Assembly: GCF_021731985.1 (NCBI RefSeq)
Contig: NZ_JAKFWH010000029.1
Span: forward strand, 1-36,082
Length of the DNA: 36,082 nucleotides
Source of the DNA: Nitrosomonas sp.
GTDB lineage: Bacteria; Pseudomonadota; Gammaproteobacteria; Burkholderiales; Nitrosomonadaceae
Direction: 5' to 3'
Shown: positions 1-9,707 of the stretch, piece after piece
Position numbering within the stretch: the first letter of the stretch is position 1
How the letters are laid out: each line of letters begins with the position of its first letter
Notes under the pieces: model-generated
Seen by the model: only the letters and a program-made list of their open reading frames with translations
The model's database searches: none
What the model was told of the DNA's origin: nothing
Translations under genes and position numbers: made by a program

Positions 1-1390
1 ATTGTTTTAATTTCCGCTTTGTGCGCGAGTTGATTGATGGTTTTTACTTTATCGAGATCTTCCTCATCACGAAGGATATTGCATACTAAACTGCCATCAA
101 TTTTCAGGAAATCGACTTTCATTTTGTCGAGAAGATTTAACGATTCTGGGTTGCCGCTAAAGCTGCATAGCGAAACCAAGCAGCCCAGTTCTCGAATTTT
201 CTGCGTAAAAATAAGTGTATCGGCTGTATTGGTTTCTGCGTCTGATACTTCAACCTCAAAGCAAAGATTGGTAGCCGGGGCTTTTATTTTTTGTAATTGA
301 TCTTGAATGAAGTCAGGAAAGGCCCGGTCACTTAACGTATCTTTAGCGACATTCACATAAAAAACCGAGTTGGATTTTGGGTGAACTGCTAACCACTGGG
401 CGATGTGATTGATTATCCACCGATCCAGTTTGGGCATCATTTTAAATTGATCGACAAGGGGTAGAAATGAGCCCGGCGGCATCAAGTTATTTTCTTCCTC
501 ATGCATACGAATGAGGATTTCATAATGTGAAACTGACGTGATAGATGATTTGATAGGGGTAATTTCCTGGCAATAAAGATTAAATTCCCCCCCCTCAATG
601 GCCTGCGTAATACGTGCAGCGGTAATCCCTGATTTGGATGTTTGAGTACTCTGTGGCAGGTTTGTATTGTCTTTAGTCAATATTTTGTTGGTTTTTTCTG
701 GCTCTGGTTTAGTTGGGCTCTCTAGTTTCTTTTTTGAAAAATCACGGTTTTTTTCTTGCGCCCGGGGAGTGTGTAGCGTGTAGAAACCGATAGCCTTTCC
801 CTTGCTATCAAGATGCGGGAGATATTGCTCCGTGAAAATATAAGGGAAGCCCTTGGTCGATTTAAGTACACGTTCGTTATGTATGGTTTTTCCGGCTAGT
901 ATTTCTTCGACGCTATTTTGAATATCAGAGAAAAACTCTTCATTTGAGAATTCTTTTAAAAGTCGGCCATCTATTTGATCTGGCTTTAATCCAAACCATC
1001 GGCGAAATATTCTATTATGGTAACGGCAACGAAGATCTCCGTTAAAATAAGCCAGCATGACAGGCATGTTTTCATCAACAAACTGTGATTTTATTTTGCT
1101 TTCAGAAGCTGTTTTCTCAGCCCATAACCGGTGTTTAATCTCATTCCCGAGTCTTTCCTTGCTAACTTGGAGTTGATCGGAAAAGTTTTTGATATTTTTC
1201 TCCGCACCCGCTACTTGGATCATTGCTATTAGTATTGCAAAGACCAAGGAAAACCATAATGCTGCTTGCAAGTGTGATGGGATTTCATTGATAAAATAGG
1301 TGTCAGCTATCAGAACGATTGCAAGTATTAACGCAATGCAAATTGCGAGATAAGGCTTAACGCTACTAAGTAGAGAGATTTTTTGCACGA
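1..1390 (-). CDS. Membrane-anchored PAS-EAL protein with degenerate EAL domain (partial, runs off left edge)
   Basis: The frame is open from a GTG at 1390 to the window edge, giving 463 codons with no stop. An in-frame TAA lies just upstream of the GTG, and AAGGA sits 6 bases before it, so GTG is the likely start. Two hydrophobic segments (about residues 12-33 and 40-60) are followed by a short helical linker, a PAS-like domain (about 104-207), a polar linker, and an EAL domain from about 254. EAL landmarks kept are E290 (in YEILIRM), N346, E378 and the KID at 429-431. The DDF motif that supplies metal-binding aspartates in active c-di-GMP phosphodiesterases reads C408-S409-F410 here. The protein is therefore probably not an active phosphodiesterase and may instead bind c-di-GMP or a partner; that is inference. 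It starts 16 bases after the RpfE-like gene, so the two are probably cotranscribed. The C-terminal end is outside the window. Confidence 0.85.
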
Positions 1391-1406
1391 TGATTCCTTA
1401 TTCTTG

Positions 1407-2450
1407 CTAGTGTGTTTCTGTATGAGCGGCAAGTGGTTTAGTTATACGCCAGAGTTTCCATAAATCAGCACGTGTTATCTCAAAACGCTGAGATGAAGTT
1501 TCGTTGAGCGCTGTGATGGTCAATTGGTTGATTTTTCCGTTCTTAAGTGCTGTATATAAAGGTAAGAACCAATTTTGTTCCATGTCTCCGAGCGTTTCAC
1601 GCCAACCATAAGCATTTCTATATTTGGCTTTTCCGTCCAATGCATCCAATATCACAAGATGATTCCCTGAAATTTGCGATTGGAGCCATTCTTGCGTATT
1701 AGCAGTTAACTTTGAATGATTTGTGTTACTGGCTAATGCCAATGCGCGCGGTAGGTCATCATTACTCCATACATGCGTATAGGGAGATTGTGTTGATTGC
1801 GGTATATTTCCTCCTCCCCAAAACCAAACACTATTAATAGTCAATTCTCCACGGGATTCACGAGCTTGATTAACTGGGTGTTCATAAAGCAGCATCTGAA
1901 TCTCATTAAAAATTCGATTCCATGCGATACTTTCAGCGCCTGACGGCAAAAAACTATTAATGTTCTTGCATGTGACATGGCTAAGTGTGTGCGTTAAAAT
2001 CTCTGGTGCTTTCGATGTTCGGATATACCAACGGTCAGGGTATAATGGCAAGAAAGAGAAATCATGATTTCCCAGACTGAGATTAAGATCCTGCACAATT
2101 TGCTTGGCTTCTTCTTTAGGAATTTGGAAAGCTTGGCTATCAGCTAACATGATATGGTTTTGTTCGATACGTAGGTGAACAGGATCGGCACGCATCCAAA
2201 AATCTTTACTTGTTTTTGCCAAATCAGGGGCGTCAGCGAATAGCATGAGCGGTGCAATAGGCCAGTCATTTTTCTGCTTTGCTACATTAAACTCCTTACA
2301 TAGCCATGCTTCTATTTCCTGTGGAGCAGTCGTTGTAGCGGTACTTTTTGATAACAGTACTTCTAAAGAAGGCGCTGATAGCTCATGATAAATTTCTGTT
2401 TGTGAGCTATCAGGCCAGAATAGATTGGGAAGGAGAAGGTTTAGGTTCAT
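1407..2450 (-). CDS. RpfE-like conserved protein (often annotated as phosphoglycerate-mutase-like)
   Basis: This 347-residue protein has no signal peptide or membrane segment. It resembles the betaproteobacterial and Xanthomonas RpfE-type proteins, which databases often label as cofactor-independent phosphoglycerate mutase-like. The recognisable mark is the motif VWFWGGG (about residues 207-213) within a conserved stretch that begins RGELTINS. I see no phosphatase or mutase active-site set that would prove an enzymatic role, and the biochemical function of this family is not established. In related genomes it commonly lies next to recJ; here its downstream neighbour is the PAS-EAL gene, 16 bases away on the same strand. 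The ATG at 2450 has no obvious Shine-Dalgarno sequence. Family assignment is from recognition of sequence style rather than a search. Confidence 0.7.
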   Translation of the reverse strand: MNLNLLLPNLFWPDSSQTEIYHELSAPSLEVLLSKSTATTTAPQEIEAWLCKEFNVAKQKNDWPIAPLMLFADAPDLAKTSKDFWMRADPVHLRIEQNHIMLADSQAFQIPKEEAKQIVQDLNLSLGNHDFSFLPLYPDRWYIRTSKAPEILTHTLSHVTCKNINSFLPSGAESIAWNRIFNEIQMLLYEHPVNQARESRGELTINSVWFWGGGNIPQSTQSPYTHVWSNDDLPRALALASNTNHSKLTANTQEWLQSQISGNHLVILDALDGKAKYRNAYGWRETLGDMEQNWFLPLYTALKNGKINQLTITALNETSSQRFEITRADLWKLWRITKPLAAHTETH

Positions 2451-2724
2451 AATGAGGGTCGAGTTGCTGTTGAGTGATTCTGGAAATTGAGTGAAATGCC
2501 ATTTATCCGAAGTAGCGATTTATATTAAGCAGCAACGGGTTTGCCAGTCGCGTGGAAAGGCGTCGTGTTTACACGTATAATAGTCGAAACACAGAATTTT
2601 ATTTTAGTTTGAGAAGATTTATCTTGCAATGAAGAAGGAAAATCACAACATTCTCATCCAATGATGTTTAGCTGACCAAGATATATTTATTAATTGCATT
2701 TGTATTCGAACACTTGGAGATGTC

Positions 2725-3972
2725 ATGTATCAGCATATAAGAATACCTAGTGATGGAGAAAGGATTCAGGTTAATGATGATAATTCGTTAAATGTGCCTG
2801 ATAATCCAATAATTCCTTTTATTGAAGGCGATGGTATTGGTGTTGATATTACTCCGGTCATGCAGAGAGTCGTCGATTCAGCGGTTAAGAAAGCGTATGG
2901 CGGGCAACGCAAAATTTCGTGGATGGAGATCTATGCGGGTGAGAAATCAACACGAATTTATGGACCTGATGTGTGGTTGCCGGAAGAGACTTTGCAAGCC
3001 GCTAAGGAGTTTGTGGTTTCCATTAAAGGTCCGCTGACAACACCGGTTGGTGGGGGTATACGCTCGATTAATGTTGCGCTTCGTCAATTGCTGGATTTAT
3101 ACATTTGCTTACGGCCAGTACGTTATTTTAGTGGTGTACCTAGCCCAGTGAAGAATCCGGAAAAGACAGACATGGTTATTTTCAGAGAAAATTCGGAAGA
3201 TATCTATGCGGGTATAGAATGGGAAGCAGAATCAGAGTCCGCCAAGAAGGTAATTGATTTCCTGATTAAGGATATGGGGGTGACCAGTATACGTTTTCCT
3301 CAGACTTCTGGTATTGGAATCAAACCAGTTTCGAAAGATGGGACTGAGCGTCTTGTTCGGAAGGCAATTCAGTATGCTATCGATAATAAGTGCCGGTCGG
3401 TTACTTTGGTGCATAAAGGCAATATTATGAAGTTTACTGAAGGTGCATTCAAGAAATGGGGCTATGCTTTGGCTGCTAAAGAATTTGGAGCAGAATTGCT
3501 GGATGGAGGGCCGTGGATGAAATTGCCGTTAGAAAAATGCGGGGTTATTATTAAAGATGTGATTGCGGATGCTTTTTTGCAACAAATCTTGTTACGTCCG
3601 GAAGAATATGACGTAGTGGCCACTTTGAACTTAAATGGTGATTATATTTCTGATGCATTGGCTGCGCAGGTAGGTGGAATTGGGATTGCGCCAGGAGCAA
3701 ACCTCAGTGATTCTATCGCTATCTTTGAAGCAACACACGGCACAGCACCTAAATATGCAGGGAAAGATCAAGTAAATCCTGGTTCAATCATATTATCAGC
3801 GGAAATGATGTTGCGGCATTTAGGTTGGGTAGAGGCAGCCGATTTGATTATCAAATCGATGGAAACAACTATTCAAAACAAGATAGTTACCTATGACTTT
3901 GCGCGACAGATGACTGATGCTAAACAGGTTTCTTCTTCGGATTTTGGTAGTGCAATGATCGAGCGTATGTAG
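2725..3972 (+). CDS. icd: Isocitrate dehydrogenase, NADP-dependent
   Basis: The 415-residue protein is the E. coli Icd type. It oxidatively decarboxylates isocitrate to 2-oxoglutarate in the TCA cycle, in the cytoplasm as a homodimer. Clear signatures are the N-terminal [10 protein letters not shown], the substrate loop [13 protein letters not shown] holding the Ser that AceK phosphorylates in enteric bacteria, LRPVRYF, and [13 protein letters not shown]. The NADP-determining residues are also there: Lys-Tyr in HGTAPKYAG, and the Tyr and Arg of TYDFARQM. The length matches the family (about 416). No aceK gene is in the window, so phosphorylation control cannot be inferred. An ATG preceded by TTGGAGATGTC serves as start. 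It stands as a single gene facing the cold-shock gene. Confidence 0.96.
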   Translation: MYQHIRIPSDGERIQVNDDNSLNVPDNPIIPFIEGDGIGVDITPVMQRVVDSAVKKAYGGQRKISWMEIYAGEKSTRIYGPDVWLPEETLQAAKEFVVSIKGPLTTPVGGGIRSINVALRQLLDLYICLRPVRYFSGVPSPVKNPEKTDMVIFRENSEDIYAGIEWEAESESAKKVIDFLIKDMGVTSIRFPQTSGIGIKPVSKDGTERLVRKAIQYAIDNKCRSVTLVHKGNIMKFTEGAFKKWGYALAAKEFGAELLDGGPWMKLPLEKCGVIIKDVIADAFLQQILLRPEEYDVVATLNLNGDYISDALAAQVGGIGIAPGANLSDSIAIFEATHGTAPKYAGKDQVNPGSIILSAEMMLRHLGWVEAADLIIKSMETTIQNKIVTYDFARQMTDAKQVSSSDFGSAMIERM

Positions 3973-4052
3973 TCTGTGTTGATAAACAAAGCTGTGGGAA
4001 GTAAAAGCACCGTTTGCTCCTAACAGAGTAGAGTCAAAACAGAAACAACAAA

Positions 4053-4084
4053 GAAAAAACCCCTTGCCATACTAACAAAGGGGT
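4053..4084 (-). terminator. Rho-independent terminator of the cold-shock gene
   Basis: Read on the minus strand, ACCCCTT (4084-4078) and AAGGGGT (4065-4059) form a 7-bp GC-rich stem with a 12-base loop, followed directly by a run of Ts (complement of 4054-4058). It lies 86 bases past the stop codon of the cold-shock gene in the correct orientation. On the plus strand the hairpin has no T-run, so it does not obviously serve icd. Confidence 0.75.
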
Positions 4085-4169
4085 AATATAAGGTTATATC
4101 CTTCTTACTTTATTTGCTATTGTATTGTTATTGCCAATAAAGCGGTCTAAAGCCAGTATTTTACGAAAG

Positions 4170-4373
4170 TTAAGCGGATTGGATATTAGAGGCTTGTTTT
4201 CCCTTCGGTCCTTGAGTGACATCAAAACTCACTTTTTGGCCTTCTTTAAGAGTTTTAAATCCAGACATATTGATTGCTGAGAAGTGTGCAAACAAATCTT
4301 CGCTGCCATCGTCAGGAGTGATAAAACCAAAACCTTTGGAATCGTTGAACCATTTTACTGTACCTGTTGCCAT
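4170..4373 (-). CDS. Cold-shock protein, CspA family
   Basis: This 67-residue single cold-shock domain is a small OB-fold protein that binds single-stranded RNA or DNA and melts mRNA structure. It begins [21 protein letters not shown]1 (KGFGFI) and RNP2 (DLFAHFSAI) are both intact, and the C-terminus ([11 protein letters not shown]) is usual for the family. It is a single-gene unit, transcribed away from clpS, with a likely promoter at 4486-4514 and a terminator at 4053-4084. The predicted leader is about 105 nucleotides, the sort of long 5' UTR that cold-shock mRNAs often use for temperature-dependent translation; that role is inferred from family knowledge. Which CspA paralogue it is cannot be decided. 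Confidence 0.95.
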   Translation of the reverse strand: MATGTVKWFNDSKGFGFITPDDGSEDLFAHFSAINMSGFKTLKEGQKVSFDVTQGPKGKQASNIQSA

Positions 4374-4485
4374 TTCTACTTCCTATATAAAAACTGGGCC
4401 GGAAACCCTAACACTATTTGAATTTCAAGACCATTGACGGATAAAACCGGTACCGCAGAGAACTTGAAGCCAAACGCCATTTGCA

Positions 4486-4514
4486 GTTTTACGCAAATCC
4501 AGGGTTAAAGTCAA
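4486..4514 (-). promoter_or_regulatory. Predicted sigma-70 promoter of the cold-shock gene
   Basis: On the minus strand TTGACT (4514-4509) is followed after 17 bases by TAAAAC (4491-4486): 5/6 and 4/6 matches to the -35 and -10 consensus. Transcription would start near 4479, about 105 nucleotides before the ATG. Confidence 0.45.
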
Positions 4515-4654
4515 GCCGTTACAACATATTTGTGTGCAAGAACTGGGTAATTGTCTCAAGATACTTGAAAATTTTGTCGTAATCGTCAAAGATGTCGATA
4601 ATGAAGTATTTAGTACAATATATTTTTATAGAAGAATGAGTAGGGAAAACAGTT

Positions 4655-4963
4655 ATGACGGAGAGTAACTCAGAAGCCGTTATGCTTGTACGGGAGAAAA
4701 TTGAACGAAAACCTCCTTCCATGTACAAAATTTTATTATTGAATGATGATTTTACACCTATGGAGTTCGTGATTGAGGTGTTGAAAATATTTTTTTCCAT
4801 GAATCAAGAACAGGCAACACGAATAATGTTAGAGGTGCATATGCAGGGGGTCGGTGTGTGTGGTATATACCCAAGTGATATTGCAAGTACGAAGGTCAAG
4901 CAGGTGGTTGAGTTTGCGAGAAAAAATCAGCACCCACTTAGGTGTATAATGGAGGAAAACTGA
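4655..4963 (+). CDS. clpS: ClpS, N-end-rule adaptor for ClpAP
   Basis: The 102-residue adaptor delivers N-degron substrates to the ClpA unfoldase and modulates ClpAP. A disordered N-terminus (about residues 1-22) is followed by the ClpS core: [12 protein letters not shown] carries the Asn-Asp-Asp substrate-binding triad and the gatekeeper Met, and [13 protein letters not shown] holds the conserved His of the binding pocket. The length is typical (E. coli 106). The TGA at 4961-4963 is one base from the clpA ATG, and GGAGG near the end of clpS serves clpA, so the two genes are tightly coupled. It is divergent from the cold-shock gene. Confidence 0.97.
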   Translation: MTESNSEAVMLVREKIERKPPSMYKILLLNDDFTPMEFVIEVLKIFFSMNQEQATRIMLEVHMQGVGVCGIYPSDIASTKVKQVVEFARKNQHPLRCIMEEN

Positions 4964-4964
4964 A

Positions 4965-7223
4965 ATGATTGCGCCAGATTTAGAAGTCAGTTTACATATG
5001 GCGTTTGTAGAGTCCAGACAAAAACGTTATGAATTCATTACAGTAGAGCACTTGCTGCTGGCAATGCTGGATAATGCAAGTGCCGCTGAAGTATTAAATG
5101 CTTGCTTGGTAGATATTGAAGGTTTGCGATCAGTATTAGCAGACCATATTACACGCCATACACCAGTGATTAATGGTAAAGAAGAAGTTGATACGCAACC
5201 TACATTAGGTTTTCAGCGCGTTATTCAACGAGCGATATTGCACGTACAGTCATCCGGAAAGAAAGAAGTTACCGGCGCCAATGTTTTGGTATCGATTTTT
5301 GGTGAAAAAGATTCGCATGCCGTCTATTTCTTACATCAGAGAGGTGTGACACGTTTGGATGTAGTGAATTACATCTCACATAATATCCGGAAAGTGCCGC
5401 ATGAGGATGACGCTAAAACTGGAAATGAAGGGGACAGTGAGCACGAATCCAATTCGAGCGGAGGCGTGCTCGAGAGTTATACGGTAAATCTCAATCACCT
5501 GGCGTTAATTAATAAAATAGATCCCTTGGTGGGGCGTGAGAAGGAGATTGAGCGCGTTATACAAACGTTGTGCCGACGCCGTAAAAATAATCCTTTATTG
5601 GTTGGTGAAGCCGGTGTGGGAAAAACTGCAATTGCAGAAGGCTTGGCAAAACGCATTGTTGAAGAAGATGTACCTGATTTACTTTTGAAGCATCAAATTT
5701 ATTCGCTTGATATGGGCGCTTTATTGGCGGGTACCAAATATCGCGGAGATTTTGAACAACGCTTAAAAACATTGCTAAAACAGTTAACTGATAATCCAAC
5801 GGCTATCTTGTTTATAGATGAGATCCATACACTCATTGGTGCTGGTGCTGCTTCAGGTGGCGTTCTGGATGCATCCAATCTGTTGAAACCGGCTCTAAGT
5901 ACTGGGCAGCTACGATGTATCGGTGCTACAACTTTTAGAGAGTACCGCGGGATCTTTGAAAAAGATCATGCACTATCAAGGCGTTTCCAACAGATAGAAG
6001 TTAACGAACCTAGTGTAGATGAAACAGTAGCTATTTTACGTGGTTTGAAATCTCGTTATGAGCAGCACCATAAGGTTAAATATACTGTCAGTGCATTAGT
6101 TTCTGCAGCAGAATTATCGGAGCGGTATATTAATGATAGGCATTTACCCGATAAAGCAATTGATGTGCTTGATGAAGCTGGCGCTGCGCAACGCATATTG
6201 CCAAAATCGAAGAAACGGAAAGTGATCGGTAAAAGTGAGATTGAGAATGTGGTAGCCAAGATTGCGCGAATTCCCCCACAAAATATTTCTACAGACGATC
6301 GCAATAAATTGAAAACATTGGGCCGTGATATGAAGGCCGTTGTTTTTGGGCAGGACAATGCTATAAATGCACTGACTGCGGCCATCAAAATGGCAAGAAG
6401 TGGATTGGGTAATCCGCGGAAACCCGTGGGTTCTTTTCTTTTTTCAGGGCCAACAGGTGTCGGAAAAACCGAAGTGGCAAGGCAATTAGCCTATGCTCTC
6501 GGCATTCACTTGCATCGATTCGATATGTCTGAATACATGGAACGTCACGCAGTATCCCGTCTGATTGGTGCACCACCTGGATATGTGGGCTATGATCAGG
6601 GTGGATTGTTGACAGAAACAGTGATTAAGCATCCCTATTCGGTTTTATTATTGGATGAAATCGAGAAAGCGCATACAGATATTTTCAATATCCTGTTGCA
6701 GGTCATGGATTATGGAACGCTGACAGACAATAATGGACGTAAAGCAGATTTTCGCAATGTTATCATTATTATGACTACCAATGCAGGTGCTGAATCCCTT
6801 ACTAGATCTTCGATGGGATTTACAAAATCAAAATTTGCAGGGGATGAATTAGTTGATATCAAAAAACTATTTACTCCTGAGTTTCGTAATCGGCTAGATG
6901 CGATCATTTCATTTGCTTCTTTAGATCAGGAAATTATTTTGCGAGTAACCGATAAATTCCTGATTCAACTTGAAACACAACTTCACGAAAAGAAAGTGGA
7001 GGCAACGTTTACGGAACAATTGCGTAAGTATCTTGCAAAACATGGTTTTGATCCACTCATGGGTGCCCGGCCTATGGAGCGGCTTATCCAAGATACGATT
7101 CGTAGTGCATTGGCTGATGAATTATTGTTCGGACGCCTAGTCAATGGCGGTAAAGTAACTGTTGATATTGATGGTAATGAGAAAGTAAAACTTCTCTTTG
7201 AAGAAGAAGCCGCAATTATTTGA
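4965..7223 (+). CDS. clpA: ClpA, ATP-dependent Clp protease ATP-binding subunit
   Basis: The 752-residue Hsp100 unfoldase forms hexamers that feed proteins into the ClpP protease. The N-terminal double Clp repeat spans about residues 1-145 ([14 protein letters not shown] at the start), followed by an acidic linker. AAA+ module 1 has Walker [10 protein letters not shown] near residue 213 and Walker B LFIDEIHT near 280. Module 2 has Walker [10 protein letters not shown] near 495 and Walker [11 protein letters not shown] near 562, then the sensor region TPEFRNRLD and a D2-small domain with GARPMERLI. There is no ClpB-type middle coiled coil, and clpS sits directly upstream, both of which settle ClpA against ClpB or ClpC. 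It is close in length to E. coli ClpA (758). No clear terminator follows it. Confidence 0.97.
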   Translation: MIAPDLEVSLHMAFVESRQKRYEFITVEHLLLAMLDNASAAEVLNACLVDIEGLRSVLADHITRHTPVINGKEEVDTQPTLGFQRVIQRAILHVQSSGKKEVTGANVLVSIFGEKDSHAVYFLHQRGVTRLDVVNYISHNIRKVPHEDDAKTGNEGDSEHESNSSGGVLESYTVNLNHLALINKIDPLVGREKEIERVIQTLCRRRKNNPLLVGEAGVGKTAIAEGLAKRIVEEDVPDLLLKHQIYSLDMGALLAGTKYRGDFEQRLKTLLKQLTDNPTAILFIDEIHTLIGAGAASGGVLDASNLLKPALSTGQLRCIGATTFREYRGIFEKDHALSRRFQQIEVNEPSVDETVAILRGLKSRYEQHHKVKYTVSALVSAAELSERYINDRHLPDKAIDVLDEAGAAQRILPKSKKRKVIGKSEIENVVAKIARIPPQNISTDDRNKLKTLGRDMKAVVFGQDNAINALTAAIKMARSGLGNPRKPVGSFLFSGPTGVGKTEVARQLAYALGIHLHRFDMSEYMERHAVSRLIGAPPGYVGYDQGGLLTETVIKHPYSVLLLDEIEKAHTDIFNILLQVMDYGTLTDNNGRKADFRNVIIIMTTNAGAESLTRSSMGFTKSKFAGDELVDIKKLFTPEFRNRLDAIISFASLDQEIILRVTDKFLIQLETQLHEKKVEATFTEQLRKYLAKHGFDPLMGARPMERLIQDTIRSALADELLFGRLVNGGKVTVDIDGNEKVKLLFEEEAAII

Positions 7224-7531
7224 TCGATAGTTGAGACGCATACAGAAAAACTGTTCTATTGTTTCATTGTGCTGGAGAAGCGGGCTATATGCTATGAGGT
7301 ATGAATTTTGCTGCACTGTTTTTTTATCCTTAGCACGGACTGCTTCCGTTCAAACTTGCCAGTGGCGATTGGCGGTGTCTTGACCCAAAGGCATGCCAAT
7401 GCTACATACTGTCGCAGAGCGCTTTGTTGGTAATGTGGAAAAATATCAGCCGGTCGCATGCGCATCAGTGTAGATGCGCTCGGTAGGCAAGAAGCGCTAC
7501 TTGGAATTTTCCATGCAACCTTTACTATTAA

Positions 7532-7564
7532 GGGGTAGCCTCCTCACTTTTTTACAACTACCCC
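7532..7564. repeat. 7-bp inverted repeat hairpin
   Basis: GGGGTAG (7532-7538) and CTACCCC (7558-7564) are perfectly complementary around a 19-base loop. No T-run follows on either strand, so a terminator is not supported. It sits 7 bases before the possible transposase relic and could be an element end, which is speculative. Confidence 0.35.
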
Positions 7565-7571
7565 GTTTGGG

Positions 7572-7712
7572 ATGAATCAGACGGCAATAAATATTGGTAT
7601 TGATAAAGAAAAAAGTGACGTTAAAATTCCTATCTTTCCGCAGATTTGCTAGAATTTTTCAGTAAGTGCAAAGACCGGTCTAGAATCACTGATGAAGATT
7701 ACTTGCAATTAA
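7572..7712 (+). pseudogene. Possible N-terminal relic of an IS110-type transposase
   Basis: From the ATG at 7572 the frame reads MNQTAINIGIDKEKSDV, reaches a TAG after 26 codons, then continues in the same frame with NFSVSAKTGLESLMKI to a TAA. IS110-family transposases begin with a similar layout: a short start, (I)N(I/V)GID followed by K and D (the first DEDD-type catalytic Asp region), and then a VSN..G segment about 20-30 residues on. The match is by eye, short and without any downstream remainder, so the assignment is weak. If correct, this is a stop-containing, truncated copy. Confidence 0.25.
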
Positions 7713-7828
7713 GATAAATTCTTCTCTTTTTTATTCTACTGCTTGTGATCAGCTATCTGCGTTTCGACAGGTAATGGTAATATACGTATTTTCTCGGTTT
7801 AAAAATATTTCAAAGGATTGGTATCACC

Positions 7829-9076
7829 ATGTTTTCGCAGAAACAAACTATAGAAAATGTCGACCCAGAAGTGTGGCAAGCGATTAAAGGCGAGATACAG
7901 CGCCAGGAAGAATATATTGAATTAATCGCATCGGAAAATTATGCAAGTCCCGCAGTTATGCAAGCTCAGGGTTCTGTTCTAACGAATAAATATGCCGAAG
8001 GTTATCCGACAAAACGCTATTATGGCGGTTGTATGTATGCTGACCAAGTTGAACAACTGGCTATTGATCGACTAAAAGCGCTCTTTGGTGCTGAGTATGT
8101 CAATGTGCAACCGCATTCAGGTTCGCAAGCCAATGCAGCGGTCTATCTTTCAGTGCTAAAGCCTGGTGATACCCTGCTGGGTATGTCGTTAGCACACGGA
8201 GGTCACTTAACGCATGGTTCTAGCGTTAGTATGAGCGGAAAGATTTTTAATTCGATTTCTTACGGCTTGCATCCGGAAACTGAGTTGCTTGATTATGATC
8301 AAGTTGAGCAATTAGCTCATGAACATAAGCCAAAAATGATAGTTGCAGGCGCTTCCTCTTATGCGAGAGTCATTGACTGGAAACGTTTCCGCAAAATTGC
8401 TGATGCTGTAGGAGCCTACCTGTTTGTCGATATGGCTCATTATGCCGGATTGGTGGCTGCTGGTTTTTATCCTAATCCGGTTGGCATTGCGGATTTTGTT
8501 ACAAGCACTACGCATAAAACACTGCGCGGTCCGCGTGGCGGTATTATTATGGCCAAACCTGAACACGAGAAGGCGCTAAACTCTGCCATTTTTCCACAAA
8601 CGCAAGGCGGTCCTTTAATGCATGTGATTGCAGCCAAAGCAGTTGCATTTAAGGAAGCTGCCAGTAAAGAGTTTAAGGATTATCAAGAGCAGGTCATTGA
8701 GAACGCTCGTGTAATGGCAAAAGTGCTGATCAATCGCGGCTTGCGAATCGTGTCGGGCCAGACAGATTGTCATATGTTTCTGGTTGATTTGCGTGCGATG
8801 GAACTGACTGGTAAGAAGGCAGAAGAATCGCTTGAACTGGCACACATTACGGTTAACAAGAACGCCATACCTAATGATCCTCAGAAACCATTTGTTACCA
8901 GTGGTATTCGTGTCGGCTCACCAGCAATGACCACGCGAGGTTTCAAAGAACTGGAAGCGGAACAATTAGCCAACTTGATAGCGGATGTGCTTGCTGCACC
9001 TGAGGATTCGGCGGTTTTGTCACGAGTGGCCACTGAAGCAAAACGGTTGTGTGCAAAATTTCCAGTTTATGGATAG
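7829..9076 (+). CDS. glyA: Serine hydroxymethyltransferase
   Basis: This 415-residue PLP enzyme interconverts serine and glycine while loading one-carbon units onto tetrahydrofolate. The signatures are [13 protein letters not shown] near the N-terminus, [15 protein letters not shown], and the PLP-binding [15 protein letters not shown], whose Lys forms the Schiff base. [11 protein letters not shown] lies near the C-terminus. Length and motifs are full and ordinary. The start codon follows AAAGGA after about 11 bases. nrdR follows after 68 bases containing a long hairpin (9082-9122). The combination glyA-nrdR-ribD is a common proteobacterial neighbourhood. Confidence 0.97.
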   Translation: MFSQKQTIENVDPEVWQAIKGEIQRQEEYIELIASENYASPAVMQAQGSVLTNKYAEGYPTKRYYGGCMYADQVEQLAIDRLKALFGAEYVNVQPHSGSQANAAVYLSVLKPGDTLLGMSLAHGGHLTHGSSVSMSGKIFNSISYGLHPETELLDYDQVEQLAHEHKPKMIVAGASSYARVIDWKRFRKIADAVGAYLFVDMAHYAGLVAAGFYPNPVGIADFVTSTTHKTLRGPRGGIIMAKPEHEKALNSAIFPQTQGGPLMHVIAAKAVAFKEAASKEFKDYQEQVIENARVMAKVLINRGLRIVSGQTDCHMFLVDLRAMELTGKKAEESLELAHITVNKNAIPNDPQKPFVTSGIRVGSPAMTTRGFKELEAEQLANLIADVLAAPEDSAVLSRVATEAKRLCAKFPVYG

Positions 9077-9081
9077 CTTTG

Positions 9082-9122
9082 TCAAGTTGAACAGATATTG
9101 AAAAATGATCTATTCAGCTTGA
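9082..9122. repeat. Long hairpin between glyA and nrdR
   Basis: Positions 9082-9096 and 9108-9122 form a 15-bp stem with one G-T wobble and one mismatch around an 11-base loop. No U-run follows, so it is not a canonical terminator. It may stabilise or process the glyA-nrdR transcript. Confidence 0.4.
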
Positions 9123-9144
9123 TTACTGCTGGCTAAGTTGTAGT

Positions 9145-9603
9145 ATGAAATGTCCTTTTTGCTGTGCAGATGACACCAGTGTGATTGACTCTCGCGTGAG
9201 TGAGGATGGTCAAAAAATACGGCGACGGCGACGGTGTCAGTCTTGTGATAAGCGTTTTACGACATACGAAACAGTTGAATTACGTTTACCCCAGGTTGTA
9301 AAACATGATGGTAGTCGAGCTGAGTTTGATCGAAACAAACTGTTGACGGGATTTAAACGTGCACTCCATAAACGCCCTGTTCCCACAAGTTATGTGGATG
9401 CGGCGATCGACCGTATTGTACAAAAATTTTTAAGTATGGGAGAGCGCGAAGTTTCATCACGTAGTATTGGTGAGAGTGTGATGCAAGAACTTTATAAGCT
9501 CGATGAAGTAGCCTATATCCGATTCGCATCCGTTTATAAAAGCTTTCAGGATGTGGATGATTTTCGTGATGCGATCAAGGAAGTGCAGAAGCCGAATCAG
9601 TAG
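9145..9603 (+). CDS. nrdR: NrdR, transcriptional repressor of ribonucleotide reductase genes
   Basis: The 152-residue regulator senses ATP/dATP and represses nrd operons. The N-terminal zinc ribbon has paired cysteines in [10 protein letters not shown] and CQSCDKRF (about residues 3-6 and 31-34), flanked by the basic patch RRRRR. An ATP-cone domain fills about residues 49-139, opening with [16 protein letters not shown] and ending in [17 protein letters not shown]. The length is standard for the family. No ribonucleotide reductase gene is in this window, so its targets lie elsewhere. The start is the first ATG, giving the canonical MKCPFC N-terminus. Confidence 0.97.
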   Translation: MKCPFCCADDTSVIDSRVSEDGQKIRRRRRCQSCDKRFTTYETVELRLPQVVKHDGSRAEFDRNKLLTGFKRALHKRPVPTSYVDAAIDRIVQKFLSMGEREVSSRSIGESVMQELYKLDEVAYIRFASVYKSFQDVDDFRDAIKEVQKPNQ

Positions 9604-9707
9604 TTGCAATCAAAGAAAGCAACCTAAATCAGCTTGATGATTGACTGATCATCCATTGGCGATACAGTAGACCGGATTAATTGCAGTCATATATCACAAT
9701 TCCTTAG

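Larger units (their letters stand above)
7224..7828. other. 605-base intergenic region between clpA and glyA
   Basis: No convincing intact gene lies here. The contents are a hairpin at 7532-7564, a possible transposase relic at 7572-7712, and the glyA leader. On the minus strand an 84-codon frame (7543-7292) stays open by chance or as a relic, but it has no recognisable domain and no good start. I saw no riboswitch or RNA gene. Confidence 0.5.

Noticed and set aside
34..300. 88-codon plus-strand frame
   Set aside because: It lies antisense inside the EAL coding frame, which is continuous and has recognisable domains.
2576..2581. TATAAT as -10 box for icd
   Set aside because: A perfect hexamer, but no acceptable -35 at 16-18 bases, and it would leave a leader of about 140 bases.
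4053..4084. The same hairpin as a terminator for icd
   Set aside because: On the plus strand no T-run follows the stem; orientation and spacing fit only the cold-shock gene.
7292..7543. 84-codon open minus-strand frame in the clpA-glyA gap
   Set aside because: No ribosome binding site, no recognisable domain, and it starts by exclusion of stops only. Kept as a comment on the gap, not as a gene.
7700..7828. Glycine riboswitch ahead of glyA
   Set aside because: I could not find tandem aptamer-like conserved elements or a consistent P1 stem in the leader.
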